Shown in pieces: positions 1 through 6,882 of a stretch of DNA of 18,957 bases. Location of the stretch: positions 1 to 18,957 of the forward strand of contig CAJYBN010000029.1 in the NCBI GenBank assembly GCA_913064925.1, given 5' to 3'. A program made the position numbers and the translations under genes. The notes below the pieces were generated by a model that was not told the origin of the DNA, did no database searches, and saw only the letters and a list, made by a program, of their open reading frames with translations. Every line of letters starts with the position of its first letter. The stretch's first letter is position 1. This stretch comes from an uncultured Peptococcaceae bacterium (lineage in GTDB: Bacteria > Bacillota > Desulfotomaculia > Desulfotomaculales > Desulfallaceae).

Positions 1-935
1 AAAATGGAATAATCCACGCCGGACCCCTCGACTACCGCGTGGCTACCAACGCTGGTATAGGGCCCGATATAACTGTCCCGCACCAGCACGTTCCGGCCCA
101 GTACCACAGGCCCTTTGATCATACTGTTTTCAATTACGGTACCCTCTCCCATCTCCACTTTGCCCGTCACCTCACTGGCACCATCTACCCGGCCCTTTAC
201 CGCCCGCCGGCCGTGCTCCTCCAATATTAACCGGTTGGCATACAACATTCCCTCCCGGGTCCCGGTGTCAACCCACCAGCCCTCCATCAATTCTCCCTCC
301 ACCCGGCAGCCCATGTCAATCAGCATTTGAATGGCATCCGTGATTTCCAGTTCGCCCCGCCGGGAGAGCCTGATGCGGCCGATGGCTTCGTGAATTACGG
401 GCTTAAAAAGGTAAATCCCCGCTATCGCCAAGTTGCCGGGCGGGTCCTCGGGCTTTTCAACCGCCCGCAGCACGCGGTTGCCCTCTCCCAAAACCGCCAC
501 CCCGCACTGCCGCGGATTTTCCACCCTGGCCAGTTGCAAAGCGGCATCCGGCCCGGACACAATAAAATTTTGCACAAATTTTTGTACACCCCTCTGGTAC
601 AGGTTATCGCCCAAAAACATCAGGAAAGACGCATCCCCTAAAAAATGCCGGGCGCAGGACACTGCGTGGGCCAGCCCTCCGGGTTCATCCTGCTCAATAT
701 ACGTAAAACTCATATCCCAATCCCTGTATTGGTCCAGCTTTGCTTTAAATTGCTCCCTGTATTCCGGCGACACTACAATACCCACTTCTTGCACCCCGGC
801 ATTTTGTATTTGCTCCAGTATATAAAACAATACCGGTTTGTTGGCTACGGGCAGCAGCTGTTTGGCCAGTGCATAAGTAAGGGGACGGAGGCGGGTCCCC
901 TTACCTCCGCACAGCACCAGAGCTTTCATCATCAT
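1..935 (-). CDS. rmlA: Glucose-1-phosphate thymidylyltransferase, long form (3' end outside window)
   Basis: Makes dTDP-glucose from glucose-1-phosphate and dTTP in the cytoplasm, the entry to dTDP-rhamnose and related sugars. Reading the minus strand from 935 gives about 311 codons without a stop before the window edge. The N-terminus carries the nucleotidyltransferase signature GGKGTRLRPLT (residues 10-20), followed by AKQLLPVANKP; FLGDN, GWWVDTG and hexapeptide-like repeats near the end (IENSMIKGPVVLG, SYIGPYTSVG) mark the long StrD/RmlA-long type of about 355 residues. So about 45 C-terminal residues are missing from the window. Three ATG codons lie in tandem (935, 932, 929); the first is best placed behind AAAGGAG at 955-949, although the spacing (13 nt) is long. 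It is divergent from the SH3 gene. RmlB, C and D are not visible. The family is secure; substrate specificity (dTTP and glucose-1-P) is inferred from family. Confidence 0.9.
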   Translation of the reverse strand, partial: MMMKALVLCGGKGTRLRPLTYALAKQLLPVANKPVLFYILEQIQNAGVQEVGIVVSPEYREQFKAKLDQYRDWDMSFTYIEQDEPGGLAHAVSCARHFLGDASFLMFLGDNLYQRGVQKFVQNFIVSGPDAALQLARVENPRQCGVAVLGEGNRVLRAVEKPEDPPGNLAIAGIYLFKPVIHEAIGRIRLSRRGELEITDAIQMLIDMGCRVEGELMEGWWVDTGTREGMLYANRLILEEHGRRAVKGRVDGASEVTGKVEMGEGTVIENSMIKGPVVLGRNVLVRDSYIGPYTSVGSHAVVEGSGVDYSI

Positions 936-1091
936 TGGGTCCAAACTACTCCTTTCGCTGTTTCAAGTATTTTTATACTATGCAACAATCGGTTGTTTGG
1001 TTAATCGGTTTACCAGATGGATGCACATTTTATCGCCCAATCAACTACTAATAATAAAAGCAACCTTAACCTAACGTCAGGGGGGAGATCC
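936..1091. promoter_or_regulatory. Divergent intergenic region between rmlA and the SH3 gene
   Basis: AT-rich compared with its surroundings, and it must hold the start signals for both rmlA (minus) and the SH3 protein gene (plus). I see a direct repeat of AATCGGTT at 987-994 and 1003-1010 (16 bp start to start, about one and a half helical turns) and a small inverted repeat AGTAT-N4-ATACT at about 966-979. On the minus strand a TATAAA box lies inside that inverted repeat, without a good -35 at 16-18 bp. No convincing promoter could be assigned to either strand. Confidence 0.35.
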
Positions 1092-1814
1092 ATGTGGTTC
1101 TGGCTGGCGGCGTCCGCTCTGATAATTGCCGCATCATGCGCGGTTTTAACCCTCGTGCTTTTTTACACCGGCAACGCGGTCAAGTGGAAGTGCCTGGTGG
1201 CAACCCTTGTTTTTGTGGTGATAACAGTTTTTGTGGTTTACCAAAAACCCGCGCCGCCAACAATGCCGCAAGGGCTGGATGAATCCAAGCATAAAAATAA
1301 AGGGATTGATCACGTGCAACCCCTTTTTACCGGGTTAACAAATCTTTCCGGGGAACAATTTGGCAACGGTAACACCCTGACGGGGCAAAATGAGGGAGAT
1401 AGCCGGTCCCCGGGCACAAACCAACCGGAGAATTCAGCCCGGCCCGCAGAAAGGCCTCAGCCGGCCCCCGGTACAGGGGGGAACCGGACTTCCTTCGACC
1501 CAGCCCGGGGAGATGATGCTGCCGCAGCAGCCCCTAAAACAACAGCCCCCGCCCCTGCGGGTACACCGGCGCCGGCACCGCAAGCCGGCGATGCTGCAGC
1601 CTTCGCGCCGGAGCCCAAACGGGCCGAGATAAACAACTACGTCAATTTTCGCAGCTCCGCCGGCATAAAGTCCGAAATAATCAAGGTTTTGCCCCCGGGC
1701 ACCCGGGTGGAGCTGCTCGGCCCTTACCATCCTTCCCGCTGGGTAAAAATCAAAGAAACCAAAACGGGGCAGAAAGGGTGGGTCTATGGAAATTTTATTA
1801 CACCTCTCGACTAG
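1092..1814 (+). CDS. Two-TM membrane protein with C-terminal bacterial SH3 domain
   Basis: A 240-residue protein of unknown specific role; SH3b domains commonly bind cell-wall peptides or glycans. Residues 2-24 and about 33-51 are hydrophobic membrane segments. Residues about 52-177 form a low-complexity linker rich in Pro, Ala, Gln and Gly. Residues about 178-240 match the SH3_3 pattern: N-Y-V-N-F-R-S-S near its start, PPGTRVELLG in the middle and GWVYGNFI at the end. I chose ATG 1092 because an AGGGGGGAG ribosome binding site precedes it by a few bases; an in-frame ATG at 1017 would add 25 polar residues and lacks such a site. Lysines in the short loop between the two segments would favour N-out/C-out topology, placing the SH3 domain outside the membrane (inference). 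Its TAG stop overlaps the stop of the opposing methyltransferase gene within CTAG. Confidence 0.75.
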   Translation: MWFWLAASALIIAASCAVLTLVLFYTGNAVKWKCLVATLVFVVITVFVVYQKPAPPTMPQGLDESKHKNKGIDHVQPLFTGLTNLSGEQFGNGNTLTGQNEGDSRSPGTNQPENSARPAERPQPAPGTGGNRTSFDPARGDDAAAAAPKTTAPAPAGTPAPAPQAGDAAAFAPEPKRAEINNYVNFRSSAGIKSEIIKVLPPGTRVELLGPYHPSRWVKIKETKTGQKGWVYGNFITPLD

Positions 1815-2536
1815 TCCTTGACATGCACCACCAGGGTGGTGCCGGCAATATTTTTTAACTCCAGCCGGGAAGACAGCTCGTTCAGGTAAGTCCACACCCC
1901 CATCCAGTTGGGAGTGTAATCGTGCCAGATCATGATACCGCCCTTGTTTAAGGCCGGCCATATCTTTTCGGTATCATTTTTCACGTAAGCATAGCTGTGG
2001 CTGCCGTCGATAAAGACCAAATCAATGCCGGCCAGCCTCTGAAAATCAAACCGGGCGGAATCGGTAAAAATTTGCTTCACTTTATAGGCAACGGGCGAAC
2101 CTTGATATTTTCTTTTCACCCTGTGCGCACCGGTGATAAACTGTAATTCGCCCGCCTCGGTGTGCAGTTCTCCCGCCGCAAAACCATCGGGCAGGTCCAG
2201 GGTGTAAACGGTGCTGTCCGGGGGGGAATTCAAGGCCAGCTGCAGGGTGGTGTTGCCGTCAAAGGTACCTATCTCCACCACCGTGCGGGGCCGGTAACAG
2301 GAGCAGATGGCGCTGATGCACATCAGTTCGAAGGGCGATACGTTGCCGTTCCTGCTCCAGAAGTTTTCCAGTCTAATGCTCACCCTTTCCCCCAGCAAGG
2401 CGGTAACTTCAACTGCCGGCACCCGCTGTTGCCCGGCATAATATCTGTGGTAATAGTTTAACAGCATGGTCTTAAATGCCCCTGGGGATTTGACCACCTG
2501 GTATAACCCAATCAATCCCTTAACCAGTTTAAGCAA
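1811..2536 (-). CDS. Class I SAM-dependent methyltransferase, Methyltransf_24 type
   Basis: Probably methylates a sugar of the glycan or its lipid-linked precursor; the acceptor is unknown. The 241-residue protein has SAM motif I VVEIGTFDGNTT at about residues 86-97, acidic DLP after strand 2 (about 114-116), and VFIDGSHSY at about 174-182, followed by GGIMIWHDY at about 199-207. This Asp/His arrangement is typical of Methyltransf_24 enzymes, some of which bind a metal. The start is TTG 2536, supported by GAGGAGG seven bases upstream. It is the last gene of the gmhA-hldE-GT unit, 128 bp after the GT2 gene, and converges with the SH3 gene through overlapping stops. Family confident; substrate not. 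Confidence 0.8.
   Translation of the reverse strand: MLKLVKGLIGLYQVVKSPGAFKTMLLNYYHRYYAGQQRVPAVEVTALLGERVSIRLENFWSRNGNVSPFELMCISAICSCYRPRTVVEIGTFDGNTTLQLALNSPPDSTVYTLDLPDGFAAGELHTEAGELQFITGAHRVKRKYQGSPVAYKVKQIFTDSARFDFQRLAGIDLVFIDGSHSYAYVKNDTEKIWPALNKGGIMIWHDYTPNWMGVWTYLNELSSRLELKNIAGTTLVVHVKD
1825..1856 (+). terminator. Possible intrinsic terminator of the SH3 gene, inside the opposing gene
   Basis: GCACCACC at 1825-1832 is a perfect inverted repeat of GGTGGTGC at 1835-1842, followed by a run of six T at 1851-1856, only 10 bp after the SH3 gene stop. The 8-nt gap between stem and T run is longer than in a classic terminator. The bases also encode the last residues of the methyltransferase on the other strand, so coding constraint could explain the repeat. 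Confidence 0.3.
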
Positions 2537-2664
2537 ATTGCAACCTCCTCACATGACCCGGTTACAATTGGTCCCGGGCCGGTCACGTTGCTTGCCGCAT
2601 TGTTGCCGCGTTAATATCATTTATATCATCAACCGGTGTTTGGTGCTGCCGGCGGCATGGGGAT
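2537..2664 (-). other. Spacer between GT2 and methyltransferase genes
   Basis: This 128-bp gap is the only sizeable one in the otherwise overlapping 1811-8042 unit. Its middle (about 2610-2630) is AT-rich with repeated ATATCAT/ATATAA-like words, but I found no -35/-10 pair with good spacing and no hairpin followed by a T run. The end near 2540 contains the GAGGAGG ribosome binding site of the methyltransferase. Confidence 0.3.
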
Positions 2665-3591
2665 TTAATTTTCGTTTTTTACCCGCCGGTATGTTTGGCA
2701 GCCGGCCAGTTTTCCCCGCAGGGAAGCCTGTACCAGGGCGGCGCCCCGGGCCAAACCGTAACGGGCCAGCACCCACGGCGCGGCCAGCACCCCGGGATTG
2801 CCCCTGGTTCCCAGGCCGAAGGTATACAATAAAAACGCCAGTTTTCCCGCCCCTGCCAGATGCTGCAATAAAACATACACCTCATTGTGGGCATTGTTGT
2901 ATGTGCTGGCCGAGTTGACCTCGTCCCTTTTGTCTTCATCAAACCTTTGGGCCGGGTAATGTTTCACCACTATGCCGGGGTCGTAGATCAACCTCCAGCC
3001 CATGTTGCGGATCCTAAGACACAGGCCCACCTCGAAATACATTTGGGCGCCGCCCCCCAGAAGGTGATCATCAAGAACGAACAGCGGGCGCCTGAAACTC
3101 ATGTTGACCCCCTTAAGAACGTCCACGTCCCGGGCCTCACCGCACCCCCAGTGGTGATTGCCCGTAATGCGGCCGTACCAGGTCACCAGCCCCACGGGTT
3201 CCACACACCTGTCCGAAGGGAGGCCCCCGCGGATGATCAGGTCGCGCCCGCCCACCCCGCCCACGGAAGGGTCCTGAAAATGCCGTTCGATGCGCTGCAG
3301 CCAGTCGGGCAACGGCTCCGCGTCGTCATCGGTGACGGCCAGAATTTCACCCCGGGCCCTCTCGGCCCCTGCCCGGAGGGCGGCTATGACCCCGGGCCTG
3401 GATACATATACCGTTTGCCAGTGCAAATCGCCGCAGTCAAACCGGCATAAATAATCCCTGGTCAGCTCATCGGTATCGCGCACCACCACCACAACCTCAT
3501 CGGGGCGGCGCAGCTGGTTTTTGAGCCCGGCCAGGCAAACCGCCAGCTCCGCCGGGCGGCGATAAGTAGGGACAATAACGGAAATATTCAT
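2665..3591 (-). CDS. Glycosyltransferase family 2
   Basis: Transfers a sugar from a nucleotide donor during assembly of the surface glycan; a cytoplasmic, GT-A fold enzyme of 308 residues. It opens with the family 2 signature SVIVPTYRR (residues 4-12), and the metal/nucleotide-binding acidic cluster TDDDAEP lies at about 87-93. GVGGRDLI, a D-V-L-K-G-V-N-M-S-F acceptor-site-like stretch and FEVGLCLRIRNMG (the ED-like motif region) follow. There is no clear membrane segment except a mildly hydrophobic stretch near the C-terminus. ATG 3591 overlaps the TGA stop of the upstream GT9 gene by four bases (ATGA), indicating translational coupling. Donor and acceptor cannot be told from sequence. Confidence 0.9.
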   Translation of the reverse strand: MNISVIVPTYRRPAELAVCLAGLKNQLRRPDEVVVVVRDTDELTRDYLCRFDCGDLHWQTVYVSRPGVIAALRAGAERARGEILAVTDDDAEPLPDWLQRIERHFQDPSVGGVGGRDLIIRGGLPSDRCVEPVGLVTWYGRITGNHHWGCGEARDVDVLKGVNMSFRRPLFVLDDHLLGGGAQMYFEVGLCLRIRNMGWRLIYDPGIVVKHYPAQRFDEDKRDEVNSASTYNNAHNEVYVLLQHLAGAGKLAFLLYTFGLGTRGNPGVLAAPWVLARYGLARGAALVQASLRGKLAGCQTYRRVKNEN

Positions 3592-4760
3592 GGTAACCCC
3601 CCATTGCCGCTTCGCCTGCCGGTTTCGGCAAGCACCTGATTGACGGCCTGTAAAACATCCCCGTAGTTGATCATTTCCATGCAGCGCGCCGTGCGACAGC
3701 GGTACTCAAAGCCCAGGTCCAGGCAGGGAGCGCAGGCCGCCGTGCTTTGAACAACGATGTGCTTCGTCCCCCTAGGTCCCCACTTGTGCGGGTCGGTGGG
3801 CCCGTGCAAGGCCACCACCGGCACATCCAGAGCCACGGCCATGTGCATAACCCCCGTGTTGCCGCAGACAACCAGGGAGGCCCGCGCAATCAAGCCGAGC
3901 ATCTGGTGGATATTGGTTTGGCCCGCCAATACAACCACGCGGCCCGCCCGGCCGGGGACACGGCGCAGAATATCGTGAACCAGGGCTGCCTCCCCGGCCG
4001 TGCCGGTGAGAACGAAATAAAGTTCGGGATGCCCGGCCGCAACGTCGGCAATCAGCCGGGCGTAACGCGCCGGCGGCCATATTCTTCTGCCGCCGTGCCG
4101 CACATTTCCCCCCGCGCCGGGGTGAATCACAATATAGTTTTCTAGCCCGGGGTTGTATCTCTTGATCCTGTGGATTAAATGGCGGTCCAGCACCTGTTTC
4201 GGCGTTTCCCCGGCGTCAGTTCCGGGAAGCGCCTTGACCAAATCAAGAAAAACCTCCATCACGTGTTTGTTTGCTTTTTCCACCCGCAGGTCGTAGCAGA
4301 AATGGCGGTACTGCTTTTTGGTCTTAAAGCCTGCTGTATAACGGGACCCCGCCGCATGGCTGACCAGCGCCGAGGCCCGCACCCACTTTTCAAAATCCAG
4401 CACCAGGTCAAATTGCTGCTCCCGCAACGACACTATTAAGCGCCAAAAATTATACAGCCCCCGGGGCCCTTGCAGCAGCTGCCCGAACTCAAACGTGATC
4501 ACCTCATCGAGTCCCGGCACGTAACCGGCCAGGTCCCTGTTCACTTGCGTACCGAAAAAATAAATGCGGGCCCCCGGGTATTTTCTTTTCAACAGGCGCA
4601 TAGCCGGCACCAACAGCAATGTATCTCCCACCGCGCCCAGGAGTATAACTAAAATTTTCCGGGGGTTGCCCGGCAGACTTCTTGGTTGACCTTTTAATTT
4701 TAATTTTTTAAATAAGGATAAAAGAACCAATAATGGAATACCCAGAAAAAAATCAATCAT
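3588..4760 (-). CDS. Glycosyltransferase family 9 (heptosyltransferase-like)
   Basis: GT9 enzymes such as WaaC and WaaF use ADP-heptose; here the preceding genes make that donor, so heptose transfer to the glycan is the likely job. The Rossmann start ILVILLGAVGDTLLLVPAM with the conserved GxxGD motif follows an N-terminal hydrophobic segment (about residues 3-17) that may attach it to the membrane. Donor-domain motifs YIVIHPGAGG and VCGNTGVMHMAVALDVPVVALHGPTDP are clear. A C-terminal cysteine cluster (CAPC, then C-x5-C) resembles many family members. ATG 4760 follows AGGGCAGG; an in-frame GTG at 4793 would lengthen the protein by 11 residues (401 total) but has no evident ribosome binding site. 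It lies just downstream of hldE2 and overlaps GT2 by four bases. Exact sugar is inferred from context. Confidence 0.88.
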   Translation of the reverse strand: MIDFFLGIPLLVLLSLFKKLKLKGQPRSLPGNPRKILVILLGAVGDTLLLVPAMRLLKRKYPGARIYFFGTQVNRDLAGYVPGLDEVITFEFGQLLQGPRGLYNFWRLIVSLREQQFDLVLDFEKWVRASALVSHAAGSRYTAGFKTKKQYRHFCYDLRVEKANKHVMEVFLDLVKALPGTDAGETPKQVLDRHLIHRIKRYNPGLENYIVIHPGAGGNVRHGGRRIWPPARYARLIADVAAGHPELYFVLTGTAGEAALVHDILRRVPGRAGRVVVLAGQTNIHQMLGLIARASLVVCGNTGVMHMAVALDVPVVALHGPTDPHKWGPRGTKHIVVQSTAACAPCLDLGFEYRCRTARCMEMINYGDVLQAVNQVLAETGRRSGNGGLP

Positions 4761-4798
4761 TCTACCTGCCCTGCTGCCCCGCACAGTAATCACCTGTA

Positions 4799-5278
4799 CT
4801 ATGCATTTTTAATTTTGTTGATCAGCAGCGTGGTGGACCTGCCGCCAAGGTACGGGGCGTAGTGCACCTCGCCCCCGTAAGACAAGACGTACCCGGCCTC
4901 GGGTATGAGCCTGCCCAGGTAATCCCCGCCCTTGACATACACGTCGGGGCGCAGCCGCCTCAACAACGCCAGGGGGGTTTGCTCATCAAAAATAACCACC
5001 ATATCCACGCAGGACAAAGCGGCAATCACTTCGGCCCTGTCTTCCTGACAGTTCACCGGGCGGCCCGGGCCCTTGATGCCGGCGATGCTGGCATCAGAAT
5101 TCAGGGCCACCACCAGGGCGTCCGCCAGGCTGCGGGCAAACATCAACAGCCTGACGTGGCCGGCGTGGAGAATGTCAAAACAGCCGTTGGTAAAGGCAAC
5201 GCGCCCCGCCTGTTTTTTTAAGCCCCGGACGCGGTTTTCCGCTTCCGCGCTGCCGATGATTTTTTCGCGCCACCGCAT
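4799..5278 (-). CDS. hldE2 (rfaE2): D-glycero-beta-D-manno-heptose 1-phosphate adenylyltransferase
   Basis: Converts heptose-1-phosphate and ATP to ADP-D-glycero-D-manno-heptose. It corresponds to the C-terminal half of the bifunctional HldE of enteric bacteria. The cytidylyltransferase-like fold signature FTNGCFDILHAGHV occurs at residues 29-42, with HxGH at 38-41; DVYVKGGDY and the terminal GGRSTTLLINKI match the family. Length from ATG 5278 is 159 residues, normal for stand-alone RfaE2. ATG 5278 is favoured because AAAGGG lies eight bases upstream and because homologues begin shortly before this point. An in-frame ATG at 5284 and a TTG at 5314, the latter overlapping hldE1, are alternatives. 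The gene sits directly after hldE1 and before the GT9 gene. Confidence 0.9.
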   Translation of the reverse strand: MRWREKIIGSAEAENRVRGLKKQAGRVAFTNGCFDILHAGHVRLLMFARSLADALVVALNSDASIAGIKGPGRPVNCQEDRAEVIAALSCVDMVVIFDEQTPLALLRRLRPDVYVKGGDYLGRLIPEAGYVLSYGGEVHYAPYLGGRSTTLLINKIKNA

Positions 5279-5304
5279 CCCCATCACCCTTTCCAGGCCG
5301 GCAG

Positions 5305-6261
5305 TTACAGGCAACCGGCCAGCTCTTCAGCCCGCACCACCGCGGTGCCAGGCTTACGAACCACCAGGGAAGCCGCCCGGCCGGCCACACGCGCCGCATC
5401 CCGTAGGGACATACCCGAGCAAATGCACAGCGTCAACACGGCGCACACCGTGTCCCCGGCGCCGCTGACATCATAAACCTCGCTTCGCTGCGCCGGGATT
5501 TCGCTGCACGGCCCCTCCCTTTCCACCAGCACCATCCCCCGCTGGCCGCGGGTCACCAGAACGGCGCGGCAATCTCTCCGGGCCATCAGCTCCCGGCAAA
5601 ACATCTCCAGCCCTGCCGGGTCGGGGATTTTTTTGCCGGCCATGGCCTCCAGTTCCCTGTGATTTGGTTTGATCACGTCCACCCCTTTAATCAGGTGAGC
5701 GTTTTGCGGCTTGGGGTCAACCACCACGGGCACCGACCCGGGAGGGAACATCCTGCCCAAGGCCTCCATAAGTTGAGAATTTATCACACCCTTGTTGTAA
5801 TCCGATATGATGACCCCGTCCACGTCATGCTTCGCCGCTTCCACCAGGGCCAGCATCTGCGCCGTACCATGGCCGTCCAGGCACCCGGCCTTTTCCCGGT
5901 CTATTCTCAACAATTGCTGGTGGCCGGAAACAATTCTGGTCTTTAACACGGTGGGCCTCCCGGCCACTTTGACCAACCCCGCGGTATCAACATCATCCCG
6001 GTGCAGCAACTTGACCAGAGTCTCCCCTTCCGGGTCGGCACCCACCGCCCCGGCGATGATAACCGAAGCGCCCAGGGCCGTCAGGTTCCTGGCCACGTTG
6101 CCGCACCCGCCGGGCATCTCCGCCACCTCTTCCATCAGAACCACGGGCACGGGGGCCTCGGGGGAAATCCTTTCCACGCTGCCCGAGATATACCGGTCCA
6201 GCATCACATCCCCCACCACCAGAATTTTTTTGCCGGCAAAACCTTTGATCAACCGGTGCAT
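5305..6261 (-). CDS. hldE1 (rfaE1): D-glycero-beta-D-manno-heptose-7-phosphate kinase
   Basis: PfkB-family kinase that phosphorylates heptose-7-phosphate to the 1,7-bisphosphate. The family landmarks are in order: ILVVGDVMLDRYISG at residues 13-27, PGGCGNVARN near 50-59 (the PfkB GG motif), IISDYNKGV, VVVDPKP, IKPNHRE, VLVTRGQRGM and the anion-hole/catalytic motif DVSGAGDT at 264-271, where Asp270 is the expected base. At 318 residues it equals the kinase half of HldE, so this organism has the split form. ATG 6261 is preceded by GGGAG at a suitable distance; a TTG one codon earlier (6264) is equally possible. The gmhA stop lies only a few bases upstream and the hldE2 start region follows at once, so the three are one operon. 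The phosphatase GmhB for the next step is not in the window. Confidence 0.92.
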   Translation of the reverse strand: MHRLIKGFAGKKILVVGDVMLDRYISGSVERISPEAPVPVVLMEEVAEMPGGCGNVARNLTALGASVIIAGAVGADPEGETLVKLLHRDDVDTAGLVKVAGRPTVLKTRIVSGHQQLLRIDREKAGCLDGHGTAQMLALVEAAKHDVDGVIISDYNKGVINSQLMEALGRMFPPGSVPVVVDPKPQNAHLIKGVDVIKPNHRELEAMAGKKIPDPAGLEMFCRELMARRDCRAVLVTRGQRGMVLVEREGPCSEIPAQRSEVYDVSGAGDTVCAVLTLCICSGMSLRDAARVAGRAASLVVRKPGTAVVRAEELAGCL

Positions 6262-6267
6262 CAACTC

Positions 6268-6882
6268 TCACTCCCCCTGGCCGGAAACCCTGTTGTTTAT
6301 TAACCTTTCAACCAACTCGCAAATAACGTGTCCGACGGCGGTATGGGCCTCCTGCACCCGCGCCGTCACGTCGCTGGGCACGGAAACCAGAATATCACAA
6401 ATATCCTGCAGGCCGCCCGGGTTTTGCCCGGTGAGCCCGATGGTGATACAGCCCAGGGATCGGGCCGTCTGCAGCGCCTTAAGCACATTGGGCGACCTCC
6501 CGCTGGTGGTGATGCCCACCGCCACGTCCCCGGGCCGGGCCAGCGCTTCCACCTGGCGGGCGAAAAGGTATTCATAGCCGTAATCATTTCCCACGGCGGT
6601 GATTACCGAGGGGTCCGTGCACAGGGAAATGGCGGGCAGGGCGCCGCGCTCCAGTTTAAACCTCCCCACCAGCTCGGCGGCGATATGCTGGGCGTCCGCA
6701 GCACTTCCCCCGTTGCCCATGAGCATTACCTTGTTGCCTGCCGCCAGCGCTTCCGTAATGCTCAGCACCGCAGCTTTTACGGCTGCCGTGCCGCGCGCGG
6801 CCAGCTCCATTTTTACCGCGGCGCTGGCGTTGAGCGCCGCCGCTATTTCATGGTCTAAACTGTCTAACCCGCGCACCTGCAT
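6268..6882 (-). CDS. gmhA: Sedoheptulose-7-phosphate isomerase (SIS domain)
   Basis: First step of heptose activation: sedoheptulose-7-phosphate to D-glycero-D-manno-heptose-7-phosphate. The single SIS domain has MGNGGSAADAQHIAAELVG (residues about 55-73) and TTSGRSPNVL (about 125-134). Residues corresponding to the zinc and catalytic ligands of E. coli GmhA are present: His66, Glu70, Gln177 and His185, plus Asp100 in AVGNDYG, so it should be active. Length of 204 is close to the usual 190-200. The start is uncertain. The longest frame begins at ATG 6930 without a ribosome binding site. ATG 6882 directly abuts GGGGGAG, and GTG 6876 has the best spacing from it (6 nt). All overlap the end of the preceding GT4 gene, implying coupling. 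Confidence 0.9.
   Translation of the reverse strand: MQVRGLDSLDHEIAAALNASAAVKMELAARGTAAVKAAVLSITEALAAGNKVMLMGNGGSAADAQHIAAELVGRFKLERGALPAISLCTDPSVITAVGNDYGYEYLFARQVEALARPGDVAVGITTSGRSPNVLKALQTARSLGCITIGLTGQNPGGLQDICDILVSVPSDVTARVQEAHTAVGHVICELVERLINNRVSGQGE

Noticed and set aside
39..1004. Several overlapping plus-strand frames
   Set aside because: All are antisense to the rmlA gene, which reads without interruption on the minus strand with clear family motifs.
1500..1620. GC-rich repetitive-looking stretch considered as a tandem repeat
   Set aside because: No constant repeat unit; it encodes the Pro/Ala-rich linker of the SH3 protein.
1434..1961. Minus-strand open frame (175 codons) across the SH3 linker and methyltransferase end
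   Set aside because: Overlaps two supported genes; Gly/Arg/Cys-rich translation from the reverse of a Pro/Ala-coding linker.
5807..6577. Plus-strand open frame (256 codons) opposite hldE1 and gmhA
   Set aside because: Spans two real genes on the other strand and has low-complexity Ser/Thr/Pro composition typical of a shadow frame.
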